A stretch of 64,000 nt of DNA. Origin: Neostapfia colusana (taxonomy: Eukaryota > Streptophyta > Magnoliopsida > Poales > Poaceae). The notes beneath the pieces were generated by a model. It was given only the letters and a program-made list of their open reading frames with translations, searched no databases and was not told the origin of the DNA. Position numbers and translations under genes: made by a program. Position 1 is the stretch's first letter; each line of letters starts with the position of its first letter. The stretch is taken from contig JASWHV010000017.1 in assembly GCA_030760725.1 (NCBI GenBank), forward strand, positions 11,944,959 to 12,008,958, written 5' to 3'. Below, in pieces: positions 23,928 to 36,200 of this stretch.

Positions 23928-24482
23928 TCACACTTTTTGTCCTTGGCGGAGACCTTCGAACTCCTGTCTCTTAAGCATCATTACACCAGCAGGGATGTAA
24001 TGAGATCGGAAACTCTCCTTGAACTCAGTCCAAGTGGTCGTCTCCGGGTTGACATGAGTGTTGCACAGGGCATCCCACCAGTCAGCGGCAGCTCCCATGA
24101 GTTGGTGCGACGCAAAGAGAACTTTCTCTCTGTCGTTGCACTGAACTATGGCAAGCTTCTTCTCCATGGACTTCAGCCAATCGTCAGCCTCCATGGGGTC
24201 ATTAGCTTGAGCGAAAGTAGGTGGTCGAGTCCTCATGAACTCCCCCAGCCTGTTGTGAGCCGGTGGTGGTGGCGGTGGTGGCAGTAGTGCTGGAACAGGG
24301 TTGTTGTTGTTGGCCTGCAGCTGACCCAAAGTTTGGATCATGGTTTGCATAAGCTGATTCTGCATAGCCACCAACCGTTCCAGGTTGTTTTCACCAGCTC
24401 CGGGGTTAACAACTTCATCGTGGCCATCTTCTTGGTTGCCACGGACGTTCTTTCCTTGGCGGCCGGCGTTTCCTCTCACCAT
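23928..24482 (-). pseudogene. Gag N-terminal and central region of element B
   Basis: I take the start at 24482 (MVRGNAGRQG), matching the start context of gag in C (MAGRGKGRAA). A longer frame to 24605 has no gag similarity upstream. Gag motifs present: LEADDWLK-type MEADDWLKSMEKKL, VLFASHQLMGAAADWW, WTEFKESFRSHYIPAG. The frame stops at 23928. The expected continuation EYLNKFTQLSRYAPED is in the next frame, consistent with loss of one A from an A-run near 23937. Confidence 0.84.
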
Positions 24483-24759
24483 CTGTGAGAGAGAACGGAA
24501 TAGAATAGAGGTTAGAAAGGTTAAATGGATCCCCCTAACTATATGCATCAAGGTGGATTGGACTGTATATATATTAGCCCACATGAGGATGTGAACAAGT
24601 GCCAAAGCATCTCACACCTCCCTCTTCTTATGTGTGGATATGGACAACGCTTGAGACGTCCCACAACTCACACTAAGCACACAAGCACAAACAAGCATCA
24701 CAAAGGCTCACACAACTCCTATTCAAGGCTTATTCAATGGGGGTCCTGTAGGGTTTTAG

Positions 24760-25192
24760 GGTGATATCAATCTGTGATCCAACTATGGCTTCTCCTAGGC
24801 TTGCATCCTATGTCAAGGTGGTTCCAATGCCAATCTATGCATCCTAGGCTTGCATCTTATAGTCAGCGTGGCTGCTAATACAAATCTGTTACTTGGGGTG
24901 CATCCTACAGTCAACGTGGCAGCTACCAATCTGTGATCACTCTAGGTTTGTGCCTTACAGTCAACCGTGGTAACTTGGTACCAATCTGTGGATTGTACCA
25001 ATCTGTGACTAGGCATGGCAGCTTTAACATCGATCTGTGACCTATCTAGGCTGTGTGATCTACCATCAACCCGTGGCAGGTTGGTACCAATTTGTGTCCG
25101 ATACCAACTTGTGTTGTGTCCTACTGTCAACCGTGGTAGGTTGATACCAATCTAGGGTTTCTATCTAGGCGTGAAACCTACCGTCAACCCGT
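24760..25192 (-). repeat. PBS-proximal tandem repeats in the leader of element B
   Basis: Roughly ten degenerate units of 17-65 nt each end with a variant of TACCAATCTGTG (plus strand), and often contain CAACCCGTGG or CAACCGTGG. The last unit is the true PBS and LTR junction (GATACCAATCTGTGACG). No coding sequence was found in 24483-25192. Confidence 0.7.
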
Positions 25193-25205
25193 GGCTCTGA
25201 TACCA
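25193..25205 (-). other. Primer binding site of element B
   Basis: The minus strand reads TGGTATCAGAGCC, the initiator tRNA-Met type, 3 nt from the 5' LTR. Confidence 0.92.
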
Positions 25206-25554
25206 ATCTGTGACGCCCTCAATTCTGTTGAAAACCACGGAACCGAGAACTGATGCATATGTGTGCCCAGGATGTTCATCACACATATACATATGTTCCA
25301 CAAACTGAATTCAGAATATATATTACCATGAATAACAGTGTTTATTACAAAGTCTCATGAGTCTTGGACTCATGCTAGCAGCGGAAGTCTAAATCTAGCG
25401 GCGGAAGTCTTCTAACTAAACTAAGCAGCAGCAGCAGCTCCATCTCTACTCCATCCCCACAGGCAAGGTTGAGGACAGAGTACACGCCTAAGGCTCCACT
25501 TGGTCTTCATAGTAATCTTCTCCTGTAGCTGATGATGAAGTAATAATGCAAGTT

Positions 25555-25574
25555 TGAGTACAATGATGTACTCA
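25555..25574. promoter_or_regulatory. Conserved LTR hairpin, element B 5' LTR
   Basis: The sequence TGAGTACAATGATGTACTCA is identical to the copy in the other LTR, although the surrounding sequence has substitutions. Confidence 0.6.
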
Positions 25575-27539
25575 GCAAGTGAGAGAAAATATGATATGTA
25601 GCTCACAATAAGGAAGGTATAAAAAGGCTCATTGCAGAAAGCAAAGTTATTTCTCAAAACCACGATAAAACAACAACTTAGCTTTAAGTGAATGTAATCC
25701 CAACATGTATTAAAATACCAACATACCTCCATTATGTTTCATCACTCTCCATGTCTCAACCAGACATTAATCTTTTTCAACTTTGCTCACGAATACCTCC
25801 TCGTATTCGCTACCATCTCACGAATACCATCTCGTATTCGCTACCATTTCATCTCATAAACAATTCCGTCTCACACCGAGACCAATCTCGTTGCCATGAC
25901 TCAACAGTCATGCAACCAAATCTTATCACCCGGACTCAACAGTCCCGAAGACCAAATCATAACCGAAACCATAAACAAAAACCATCCAACCATCCCAACT
26001 AATCATGGAAGTTGGCCAGGCGCTCGTGACCGTAAGCTCGGCTATCATGATAGTTATAAGACTCTGCGGAGTTTGCACCTCTTTACCCACAAGTTTGTGA
26101 TTTCATCACCCGTCGGCGACTGCAGAACCTCCATTATACCAGTACACAACCGTCGGTGTATGGTCAATAGATCACAAAATAGCCTTTACAAAGGGGTTAC
26201 TAGATGTATGGACTCACTAAGGTTTCACCGGCAGGCTAGAATCACCAATTCTCCCACCCACGGGACCCCTCTTGTGCCATGCAGTTCCTAGGGCAGTCCT
26301 CACTCGACTCCCATTCCCTGCGCCTTCCACGGTTCATAACAATATAGCAACTTACATTATTACTCGGCTAAGCCGCACCCATACTTGGCCTTGTGGTGGC
26401 ACTGTTATCCTGGCTCGCATGAACCGGTCCTTAGATCTACGGCAAGTAACCACCATCTCATGCTACCTCATTCACAAACCCAGGCTTGCCTAGATCTCCC
26501 TCCGATCCATGTTCATTAACAACATCAGTTTCTCATCGTTCTTATGAGTGCAGTTAGCTAGACACATCTATCTCGCTTCCCATAATCCCATGGACTCAAC
26601 GAAGCATAATAGTAAAACCATACCCGACTTACTTCCCTGGCGACAAGGGTGGTTTAACCAAAACTAGTAAACTCCTATGAAAGGGTTTCCCATCATGTTT
26701 TACTCAGCACACACCTTTTCGTAAACAAAACAGTTTTCCAAAATATAGGATCAATATGGTCAAGGGGCACTTGCCTTGTTCTTGCGGTTCCGGTTGCTCT
26801 TAGATCTTGAAACCTTGTTGTTGCAGCTCGTCATAGACAGCTCACTGAGCTTGTCCTTCTATACGTGATCACGCACATACAAGATTCATAACAATCAATA
26901 CCATGCACAAACTTAACCAGATGCGATGATGCATATGCATGCAAATCCTATGATGCAGTTTTTATTAGATCAGTTTGTACATGTTCTTGCATGGCTTGCA
27001 TGAGTTTACGATGAACATAGGTGTATAGATCAAATGTGGATGTGGTGATGATCTGGACTCAAGATCTAGATCAACCGATCAACTCGTGATCTGTCCACAA
27101 AAAAGCTTCTGTTCGAAAGGAATCAAAGAACAGTTGCAAAGAAAATGCGATGATGTCGTAAGGTGGTATTGGAGACCTACCTTACTCTCTTCGGTCCTCC
27201 CTCCTAGCAAAACAGATCATCGGGGCTCTCTTCCGGCGATCTCTGGTGACTGAACTCCAGCGAAGAGGTTTACTCGGCGAGCTGGGGCTAGGGCTCTAAG
27301 TTGTAGGAGGTGGAAAAGAAATTCGTGGTTGCGGCCAAGGGTTTTCGGTTTTATTTATAACCGGGAAGAGAAGAGTCTAATCTGATCAGAATTCGAATGA
27401 GAGTCCTATTCAAATTATTTTTGAATCTTAACAACTTATCTTAAAATGATTTGGTGCGGTAACATTGTGTAAATCATGCCGGTTTCCTCCCGTACCGGTA
27501 TTCCCACGCATACAGAGGAAAACCGCTTCAGAATCGCGT

Positions 27540-28330
27540 TACCTTCACGGTGATGAGCTCCGGAAGCTCCACGTGTCCAGCGGGAACCTGGGCTCCCCTT
27601 TCCGCAGAGGCGAGCTCTGGTTGCGCCGCGTGTCAGGCGGGCGGGAACTCCCCCTCCTCAGAGGTGAGCTCCGCGTGCGCCACGCGTCCTGGCGGGTCAG
27701 ACCTCCCTCTATCCAAAGGCGAGCTCCGCATGCACCACGTGTCTAGTGGGTCGGGACCTCCCCTCTCAATAGAGGTGAGCTCCGCGAACGCCACGTGTCA
27801 GTTCCAGACTTCCCCCTCTCTTCGAAGGTGGCTCCGGGGGTGCCATGTGTCAATTCTGGACCTCCCCTCTCTTCGGAGGTGGCTCTGGATGTGCCACGTG
27901 TCAAGTAGCACCAGACTTCCTCTCTTTTCAGAGACGAGCTCCGAGGTTGACACGTGTCCATCAGCTTCGGACCTCCCGGAGGTAAGCTCCGGAGGTGACA
28001 CGTGTCCAGTAGGATCGAACATCCTGGAGGTGTGCTCCGAGAGCGACATGTGCCTGACGGGCCGGACCTCTCGGAGGTGAGCTCCGAGAGGTACACGCGT
28101 CCTGCGCGACTGGTCCTCTCTTTTCCGCGGTGAATAGCTCCACAACCGACACGTGTCCTGCGGAACTGGCCTCGCTCCTCCGCAGAGACTAGCTCCCGGG
28201 GCAACACGTGTCCCACGGGGTCGGACCTCTCCCCCTTCGCGGGGATGAGCCCCGAGCCTGCCACGTAGCCAGTTTAGTGGCGGACCTCTCCCCATTTGCA
28301 GGGATGAGCTCAGAAAGCGCCACGTGGCCA
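27540..28330 (-). repeat. Tandem G-box array in U3 of element B (5' LTR copy)
   Basis: It has the same array and unit order as 19010-19800, with scattered substitutions. Most units keep the ACGTGTC core. Confidence 0.8.
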
Positions 28331-28569
28331 GCGGGCCGCGGATATTGTCTTCGGCGCTCTCTGTGAATTGGAATTGGCTCTTTTTGGGTAACTTTTTTAT
28401 TTCTTTGCTGTTTCTATTTATTTTAAAAAATGTTTTTCTACCTGAAACATGAATACATGCAGAAATTAAAAATGAGGGTGTCACACTATATGAGATGGCC
28501 ATCGAGCCAGGGCTGGCCTCGAAGCCAGTTTGGCAGCATTTTCTGTTTTTTGAAAAAATGTGAGCCTTA

Positions 28570-28932
28570 TAGACGACGGTTTCTGGTGCTTAGCCATAAT
28601 CTATAAGCCATATTTATAGACGACGATGGAGAAAAAGCCATCGTCTATAAGGGCTCTTATAGACGATGTCCACCGTACCACCGTCGTCTATAAGCTCCAC
28701 TAGGTGCCACGTTGCAGGAGTACCTAATTGACGACGTCCAGGACTGGTGGTCGTCAATTATCTTATAAATGACGGTTACCGTCGTCTATAACCTTATAGA
28801 TCACTAATAATCATAGACGCCCAGAAACCGTCATCAATTAGTGATTACCGTCGTCTATAAGCTATAAACGACAGTTTTAGCCTTATAGACGACGGTTTAT
28901 GGCCGTCATCTATTATCGCGATTCCTGTAGTG
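28570..28932 (+). repeat. Subterminal repeats and right terminus of CACTA-1
   Basis: TTATAGACGACGG and its inverse CCGTCGTCTATAA (with variants) recur about ten times in both orientations. The segment ends ATTCCTGTAGTG at 28932, which inverts to CACTACAGGAAT, a CACTA terminus. Such motifs bind the element's own proteins. Confidence 0.85.
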
Positions 28933-29750
28933 GTTGCCAACCACTAAAGTTCAGACATGTCCTAACTCCACTTCGGACATGTCTGATATTGGGGACCATT
29001 AACGGTAAAATGACATCCTCAACTGACAATAATTCAAATTGTCTTGTTGATTCCACTTCGGATATGTCCGATTTATTTCGGACATGTCCGAGCTGACATA
29101 TCCGAACCAGTCTTCGGATATCCTCGGACTTTGCACATGTCCGAACTTCACTTCGGACATGTTCGACCCTAAATAGAAGGTATCGAACTTTTCAGACATG
29201 TCCGGACCTATACAGAGGGTACATGTCTGACCTCTTCGGACATGTCCAACCTTAAACAGAAGGTGCACTTCTGACTTTTTCTGACATGTCCGACCTTCTA
29301 GACATAGGAAATCCAAGAAACCCTAGACTTTGGACATGTTCGAATTTCTTCGGATATGTCCGAATCTACACAGAAGGTACTTCTCTAAAACCTTCGGACA
29401 TGTCCGTGTCTATACAGAGCGCACTTTTCCGAATATCTCTGACATGTCCGAGGTTTTTGACCTAACGACTCTTTTCTATACTAAGGGTTGTTCTATGGGA
29501 TTGAGCTTGCTTTTCTTTGCTGCGTGCCGTGTCCCTCTTAATAGCGCTGCATTCCTACACTCAAGAAAAATAAAAACCCTAACTCTATTGTGTAGCTTCA
29601 AGCCGTTTTCTCCATTTTCCTTTTTGAAAAGCCCTCTATCTCTTCTTGCCATCCAACCTATCTACACACATGCTCATTTCAATTCATTAGTATTTTAATT
29701 GTTTGTCATCAATCCTCCAAAACCCACACGGGGACCTAGATGCACTTTCA
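28933..29750 (-). repeat. Copia-type LTR, truncated by CACTA-1
   Basis: On the minus strand it begins TGAAAGTGCATCTAGGTCCC at 29750 and continues GTTTTGGAGGATTGATGACA, wording I associate with Ty1/copia LTR starts in grasses. The other end meets the CACTA-1 terminus. No internal copia genes were found beside it, so it is a solo or truncated LTR. The assignment is by recollection and not by alignment. Confidence 0.55.
28940..29460. repeat. Array of palindromic TCGGACATGTCCGA motifs
   Basis: About 15 copies or near-copies of the 14-bp palindrome (variants TTCGGATATGTCCGA, CAGACATGTCCG, CTGACATGTCCG) occur at irregular 15-60 bp spacing within the copia-type LTR. Confidence 0.85.
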
Positions 29751-30640
29751 CAAACCCAACCTGATATGATATTCACCATTAAAACACTTGTAAATTACCA
29801 AAAAAGTCTAATCTAACAAAGGATCGATGATTACTAGAGAGTAAAGTAGCTAAAAAGGGAGACCATACAAGAAAGCACTCGTTGAGTACTCTATCATGAT
29901 GTTAACACCATTAAAACACCTTTGCCCATCTGTTGCGTATACCATGTACAAAAGGTGCATCAGTTCTGTATTATGGAGGGAATAGCCTCACATGGAGAGT
30001 TGACAAATATTAGTACAACCATATAAAGCCAAACTTAAGACAACACAACAGAGTGGGTAATTTACGTAAAGTAAAACAACATGTGCAGACAGATTGTTAT
30101 GATCCCAAGTAATGACACAAGGCTTTACATATATTGTTGAGCATCACCCATCACCACACAAACATATGCTAAGTGAGGTGACGCAAAAAACTCTATTTAA
30201 GGATACATATGCAGTGAGCCATCAGATATTACTTGATTTAATTTTCTTGCATTCAGCCAGCGTACATGACTATTAGAGTTGGAAACCCTAAGATATGAAT
30301 GTTTTCATGATTGCATGAGAATAATAAATGTACTAATGTGTGTGACTGAAGCACCTCTTATTATCATTGGCCACATATCTTGATGATTGTTTGCCTCGAA
30401 GATTGATGACAACTCTAAGTGCTTGTTTGAAAATCTTAATGTATGGCACGGTCAAGGATTAGATTAAGACTAATGATGACCTAGCGCCAAGTGACTGTTT
30501 TGTCAAACTACTTTTAAGCAATCACTAGACTATGTGCTTGGTACTCTATATGTAGTAGAAATAATGGTTGACACAGAGGGAAATTGTGTGTCCGTGTGTC
30601 CGGGGGGGGGGTGAACCTTATACTCCACTAACATGAACCC
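29751..30640. other. No gene recognised
   Basis: This is AT-rich single-copy-looking DNA between the copia LTR and the exon array. No coding similarity, terminal repeat or RNA gene could be supported. Confidence 0.5.
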
Positions 30641-32245
30641 AAATTGTCTCATACATAATTTATAAAGTTTGAAATATCTAATGGTGTTTTATGCTTTAAA
30701 ATAAAGGATAAAACACAAATATGAAGAGTTGACCTATTAATGTTTATGAGAAAGGAAAACAAGAGATATTGGGGATAACCAATCTTGGTAAGCACTTCCG
30801 GTGGGATTGAACAGGACAACGCCTGCATTCTACAAAGTACATTCCCCAACTTTTCTTCTTGTTTCCTAGTCACACTTTCTTCTTTGTTTTTGCCTGAAAA
30901 ACATTTGTGCACAGGGAAATTGAAATTTGGAAGCTTTATATTTGGATTACATTCAGAAAGGCACTTAATATGGTTGCTGCACTATATATATTAGAAACAA
31001 TGACAGACAGATGGAAATTGCGGGTGTGTGTGTGTGTGTGGCGGGGGACGGAACCTCATACTCCACAAACATGAGCTCAAATTGTCTCATACATAATTTA
31101 TAAAACTTGAATATCTATTTTTAATACACAAAATAATGGATAGCACACAAATGTAAACTATGAACCATTAATCTTTATGAGAATCCAAAAGAAGAGATAT
31201 TGGATAACCAGCCATCGAACCGACACAGTTTGCAATAGACTGAACTGAACAGGACCAAAGCGATTATTTGCGCTATGGTTAGGTGCATCAAGCTTAGGTG
31301 ATTTAAGTAATATTTTGGGGGAGGTGGGAGATTTAAATCAATTTTCAGGAGTATTAGATGATCCGTTGTTGCACTTCTGTGATCTTTCACCATTTTGAGC
31401 TTCCAGCATGAGATTTTAAAATTGAAGATGGAGGACCAAAAGCTTACTTGCAATAGTTAAAACTATTGATCCTCAATCTTCTAGACTAATTAATGAAGCA
31501 TCACGACCAGCAGCTGTAACGGAAATATCCCTAATTAAGAAATGAATACACAGTGCCAAAGAAAAAAAATTATTTATGTAAACTATATCATGAAGAACTA
31601 TACATGCACAGAAATGTACTTTGGTAATCACTTCCTGTGGATGCTACAGAACACCTTTTTGGCTTTCTTCATGTTTCCATTTCCATCCTTATCCTAGGCA
31701 CACTTCTTTGTTTTTGCATGAGACATTCACGCACAACACATTTATAAAATTTCACCATTTTGTGCTTCCTGCATAAGATTCTAAAATTGAAGCCACAAAC
31801 TCTAAAAAATCCTATACATATGGCATAAAAGATGGAGGGCCAAAAGGTTACTTGCTATAGAAAAACTGTTCCGTACTTGTAAAGCATCACTAAGAGTAGC
31901 TGTAATGGAAATATCCCTATGAAATAAATATACGGTGTCAAAGAAAATAATCATTTTTGTAGACAATATCATGAAGAACTATCCATGCACATTGCATTTC
32001 CTGTGGGATACTATAGGACATCACCTGCATTCTGTCAAGTACATTCAACACCGTCTTGGATTCTTTTTCTGGTTTCCATCCTTGTCTTTATCCAATTCAC
32101 ACTTCCTTCTTTGTTTTTGAATAAAAGGCATTCATGCAAAGGGCATTTGAAGTTCAAAAGATTTTTGTTTGGATCATATTCAAAAAGACACTTAATGTGG
32201 TTGGTGCACTATATATAGTAGAAACAATGGCAGATGCAGACGTAA

Positions 32246-32389
<144 letters not shown>

Positions 32390-33125
32390 GGTGGGGCTGA
32401 ACTTCATACTCCACTAACACGAGCTCAAATTGCCTCATACATAATTTATAAAATTTGAATATCTAATGTTTCTAAGACACAAATATAAAGGATAAAACAT
32501 CAATATGAAATGACGACCCATTAATGTTTATGAGAAACCAAAAGAAGAGATATTGGATATCCAACCCTCAAATTTTTGTGATTAAGATCACATTTCAGGA
32601 GGAGGTGGAATATTTGAATCATGATTCATTGTTGTAACCTTGATATGTTTCACCATTTCATGCGTCCTGCATGACATTCTAAAATTGAAGCCACCAACTC
32701 TAAAAACATCCTATATATATGGCACAAAAAGATGGAGGACCAAAAGCTTACTTGCAATAGAAAAACTGTCGGTCCTCAATCTTCTAGACTTGTGAAGCAT
32801 CACCAGCGGCAGTTACAACAGAAATATCGCTAAGAAATAAATACACAGTGTCAAAGAAAAAGAAAATTCATTTATGTAGACCATATAATGACGAACTATC
32901 CATGCACGTACCTTGGTAAGCATTTCGTGGAATGCTACAGTGAACTGCCTGCATTCTGCTAAGTTCATTCCATACTTTTTTATATCTTCTTTTTCCATAT
33001 ACCTGTCCTTCTCATAGTCACACTGTATTCTTTGTTTTTGCATGAAAAAATTAATGCACAGGGCATTCAAAGTTCAGAAGCTTTATATTTGGATCATATT
33101 CTGAATGGTGGATGCAGAGGGAAAT

Positions 33126-33127
<2 letters not shown>

Positions 33128-33194
<67 letters not shown>
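33128..33194. repeat. (GT)n microsatellite
   Basis: About 33 GT units lie at the same position relative to the exon copy as the 32248 repeat. A short GTGTGTGTGTG version is at 31025-31040. Confidence 0.97.
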
Positions 33195-33197
<3 letters not shown>

Positions 33198-33959
33198 GCT
33201 TGTGTGGCGACGGAGGAGGGTGTGAACCTCATACTCCACTAACATGAGCTCAAATTATCCCATATTTATCTTATAGAATTTGAATATCTAATATGTTATA
33301 CACAAAATAACGGATAAAATATGAATATTAAACTATGACCCATTAATATATTTGAGAAACCAAAAGAAGAGATACTTAATAACCGACCATCAAGTAAATA
33401 CAGTTTGCAATGGACTGAACTGAACAGGACCAAGGAAACTATTTGCGCTATGTTTAGTTGCATCAAGCTTTGGTGATCTAGGTTACATTTCTGGGGTAGG
33501 TGGAAGATTTAAATCAAATTTCAGGACTATTAGATGATCCATTGTTGCACTTCTGTGATCTTTCACCATTTTGAGATTCCAGCATGAAAGTCTAAAATTG
33601 AAGATACAAACTCTAGAAACATATGCATATATATATATATATTGTGTGTGTGTGTGAGAGAGAGGGGGGGAAAGAGAGTGTGTGAGGCACAAAAAGATGG
33701 AGGACCGAAGGCATACTTGCATGAAAAAACTATTGATCCGCAATCTTCCAGACTCATGAAGCATCACCATCAGCAGCAGTAACAGAAATATCCCTAAGAA
33801 ATAAATACTGTGTCAAAGAAAAGGCAATTCAATTATGTAGACCATATCATGAAGAACTATCCATGCACATGCATAACCGCACCTTGGTAAGCACTTCCTG
33901 TGGGATGCTACAGGACAGTGCCTGCATTCTATCAAATGCATTCCAACACCCTTTAAAAA

Positions 33960-34560
33960 CAACTATATTATTTATAGCAAATAAGTAATTCTGTCCTCAA
34001 ACAACGGCAATGATGAGCTTTGTGGCTCAGCCGATCCAATCCAAGCCCACCTATCTAAAGCCTTGTCATGTTACAACAGCGCCAACGCGACGGCACCCTA
34101 AAACCGGTCATTTTTGGACATATTTGTTGATGGGTCTATTTATAAAATAGCTTTTAAAAGGACCATAAATAAAAATTACACCTTCATTTGTAGTGAGGCT
34201 GACACAGCAGAACATAGGTTACATATAACTCAAACTGATGAAAGTAACTATAACTCATACATAATGGTGATGATTTCTTCATAAATTTAACTAAACAAAC
34301 ATGAGTTTTCAGGTGGTAACAACCAAAAGTCAAGGCTGATACCAAATTAATAGCTTAATCAAAACCAAATTAAAGATAGAAATGCCACAATATTTAAAGA
34401 CTCATTACCTCCACAACTACATTAACTAACAGGATGAAACAGACAGTAGATAATATAATTAATATCTTATGTCATACAAAACACTTGACACCTTGAAAAG
34501 TTCTCATTGTCCTGGCTAAGGGTTGGCAATAACACCGAGCAGTGACAGTTAACAAAACCA
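33960..34560. other. No gene recognised, spacer inside the exon array
   Basis: This lengthens the interval between the fifth and sixth exon copies. It shows no frame or terminal repeat I can support, and may be an old insertion. Confidence 0.4.
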
Positions 34561-34929
34561 AAAGAAGAGATATTAGATGGTTTAGATCACATTTCTGGTG
34601 GATGTGGGAGATTTAAATCGAACTTTAGGATTACTAGATGATCCCTTGTTGCACTTCTGAGATCTCTCACCATTTCGTGCTTCCTGCATGATATTTTGAA
34701 ATTGAATCCAATAACTCTAAAAACATCCTGTATATGGCACAGAAAAGATGAAGGGTCAAAAGATTACTTGCAATAGAAAAACTGCTGGTCCTCAATCTGC
34801 CAAACTCGGGAAGCATCACCAACAGCAGCTGTAAAAGAAATGTCCCTGAGAAATAAATACATGGTGTCAAAGAAAAAAATTATCTATGTAGACCATATCA
34901 TGAAGAACTAACCATGCATATAAACGTAC

Positions 34930-35762
34930 CTTGGTAAGCACTTCATGTTGTAAGCTACAGGACAGCGCCTGCATTCTACCAGGCACATTCCCAACCCTTC
35001 TAGATTTGCTCCAGTTTCTGTCCCAGTCATTATGCTAGCCACACCACCTCCTTTGTTTTTGCATGAATAACATTCAAGCACAGGGCATTTGAAGTTAGGA
35101 AGCCTTGTATTCGGATCGTATTCAGAAAGGCACTTAATGTGATAAAAGTGCCTACAGTTCTGATTACTACATTGAAAAACCTGTCAAAGAGAAGCAAAAG
35201 TTAGTGAGCTGAACTTAACCAAGATTGATTAGCATTTGCATTTGCAAGAATATGTTTTGACATATAGCGCATATGGATTCAAGTACCATTGCAGATTGTT
35301 GGGTTCTTTCCTCCTACTGATTCCCAACAATTTGAGCACTAATAGATAATAATTAAACTAGTTTTTTCCTTGATCTCAATTACACAAAATGCATAAAGAA
35401 AAGGTCAAGGAAAAAATTATCATGGATAGAATATAACTTTCTCAGGTAAAATACATGTTAATTCTTTAGGTAGCATACCTTAGCTGAACTAGAAGACATG
35501 TCAGAGGATCCCAGCTCACCACAAATAAAGCATTATGTTGCCTATACAAACAATTGTTGCATAGAAACCTGGGCAGATTCTATATAATTGAAAGTAGGAA
35601 TGTTAGAGCATATTACTAGTGACATCAAAGAAAAATTAAATTTAACAAATTAGGTAAAAGAATATCACCGTTTGTTCAACACCCAGCTCAAGAGTTTTGC
35701 ACTTAGAACTAGTGTCAGTATCTCTGGATGGATGGAACAATCTTCCACAAATACCATCACAA
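34930..35762 (-). pseudogene. EDM2-like PHD-finger gene fragment, three exons
   Basis: Three minus-strand blocks with AG/GT borders read as consecutive exons. Exon 35669-35762 gives CDGICGRLFHPSRDTD. Exon 35479-35568 gives FLCNNCLY, then CFICGELGSSDMSSSS after one missing base. Exon 34930-35180 gives VFQCSNQNCRHFYHIKCLSE ... CPVLECYSCKN ... LVECRRCPVAYNMKCLPR. The Cys/His spacing and the repeated C-x2-C, HFYH and CRRCP..Y..KCLPR blocks match the PHD region of plant EDM2-like proteins, nuclear factors acting on heterochromatin-containing genes. The rest of that protein (large C-terminal part) is absent, so this is a fragment or captured piece. The family is assigned from memory of the motif layout; PHD identity is firmer than EDM2. 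Confidence 0.65.
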
Positions 35763-36200
35763 CTGCAATAAATCAAGTTAATACTGGAATATAACAACTC
35801 AGACATAAGTTGCTTGCCCCCAACAAGGTCATAACAATGGGTTGCTTATTATTAATGCAATGGAAGTAAAAAAAGTAAAATAAAAATAGGGGCATGAGGA
35901 TGATCAAATATAGATAAGCAGGGCAAGATGTATTGCTATCTTAACTACAAAAACTATCAATAAAATGTTGGTTCAATCTTGTTATTTGTTAGTGCATTTG
36001 TAAATTTTAAAAATAAAGTGCATGTGTGTGTGAATGGTTCGTGTGTGACTAGTAGGTAAGTGTGCATGGTGCAGCAAAAATATTAAGCTGAGTGGTGCTT
36101 GTAGTGCTTGCTTGTGTGCGGCAGTACTGCGTGTGTGTGTGTATGCGTGGCAGGACGTGACAGGAGGAGCTGCAAGTGGAGGGCCAGGCTAGCTGTGTGT
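35763..36200. other. Non-coding; possible left part of a copia-type solo LTR
   Basis: From about 35987 (TGTTAGTGCATTTGTAAA) the G/T-rich sequence looks like the start of a copia LTR, continuing into the direct repeat below with a TATA-like ATATAAATA at about 36421. No second LTR or internal gene was found. The segment 35763-35980 holds nothing I can name. Confidence 0.35.

Larger units (their letters stand above)
16642..28485 (-). mobile_element. Complete Tekay-like Ty3/gypsy element B
   Basis: Two direct LTRs (16642-19949 and 25209-28485) flank gag-pol on the minus strand. The PBS (25193-25205) and PPT (19950-19963) are in the expected places. The 5-bp target duplication CTATA is exact on both sides. 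Total length is 11.8 kb. The chromodomain at the integrase end places it with Tekay/Del chromoviruses. The LTRs show many substitutions and small indels against each other, more than the pair in element C, so B is the older insertion. All coding blocks carry stops or frameshifts. Confidence 0.93.
25209..28485 (-). repeat. 5' LTR of element B
   Basis: This is the partner of 16642-19949 (TGTGACGCCC ... GGTGTCACA), 3277 bp. It contains the hairpin at 25555-25574, the TATA-like site near 27351 and the G-box array at about 27540-28330. Confidence 0.92.
14322..28932 (+). mobile_element. CACTA (En/Spm) transposon CACTA-1, 3' part, split by Tekay element B
   Basis: Two pieces belong together: 14322-16641 with a Ptta/En/Spm-type gene, and 28486-28932 with subterminal repeats ending ...ATTCCTGTAGTG, the inverted CACTA terminus. 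Element B lies between them with a CTATA target duplication (16637-16641 and 28486-28490). The left end and any TNP2 gene must lie beyond the CRM-like element and A, outside the window. Its terminus and subterminal motif differ from CACTA-2, so they are different families. Confidence 0.8.

Noticed and set aside
28999..29316. A 105-residue frame in the copia-type LTR
   Set aside because: It consists of translated palindromic repeats (MSE, HVR patterns).
28940..29460. Palindromic array as a CRISPR
   Set aside because: Spacing is irregular, repeats are degenerate and the context is a plant transposon LTR.
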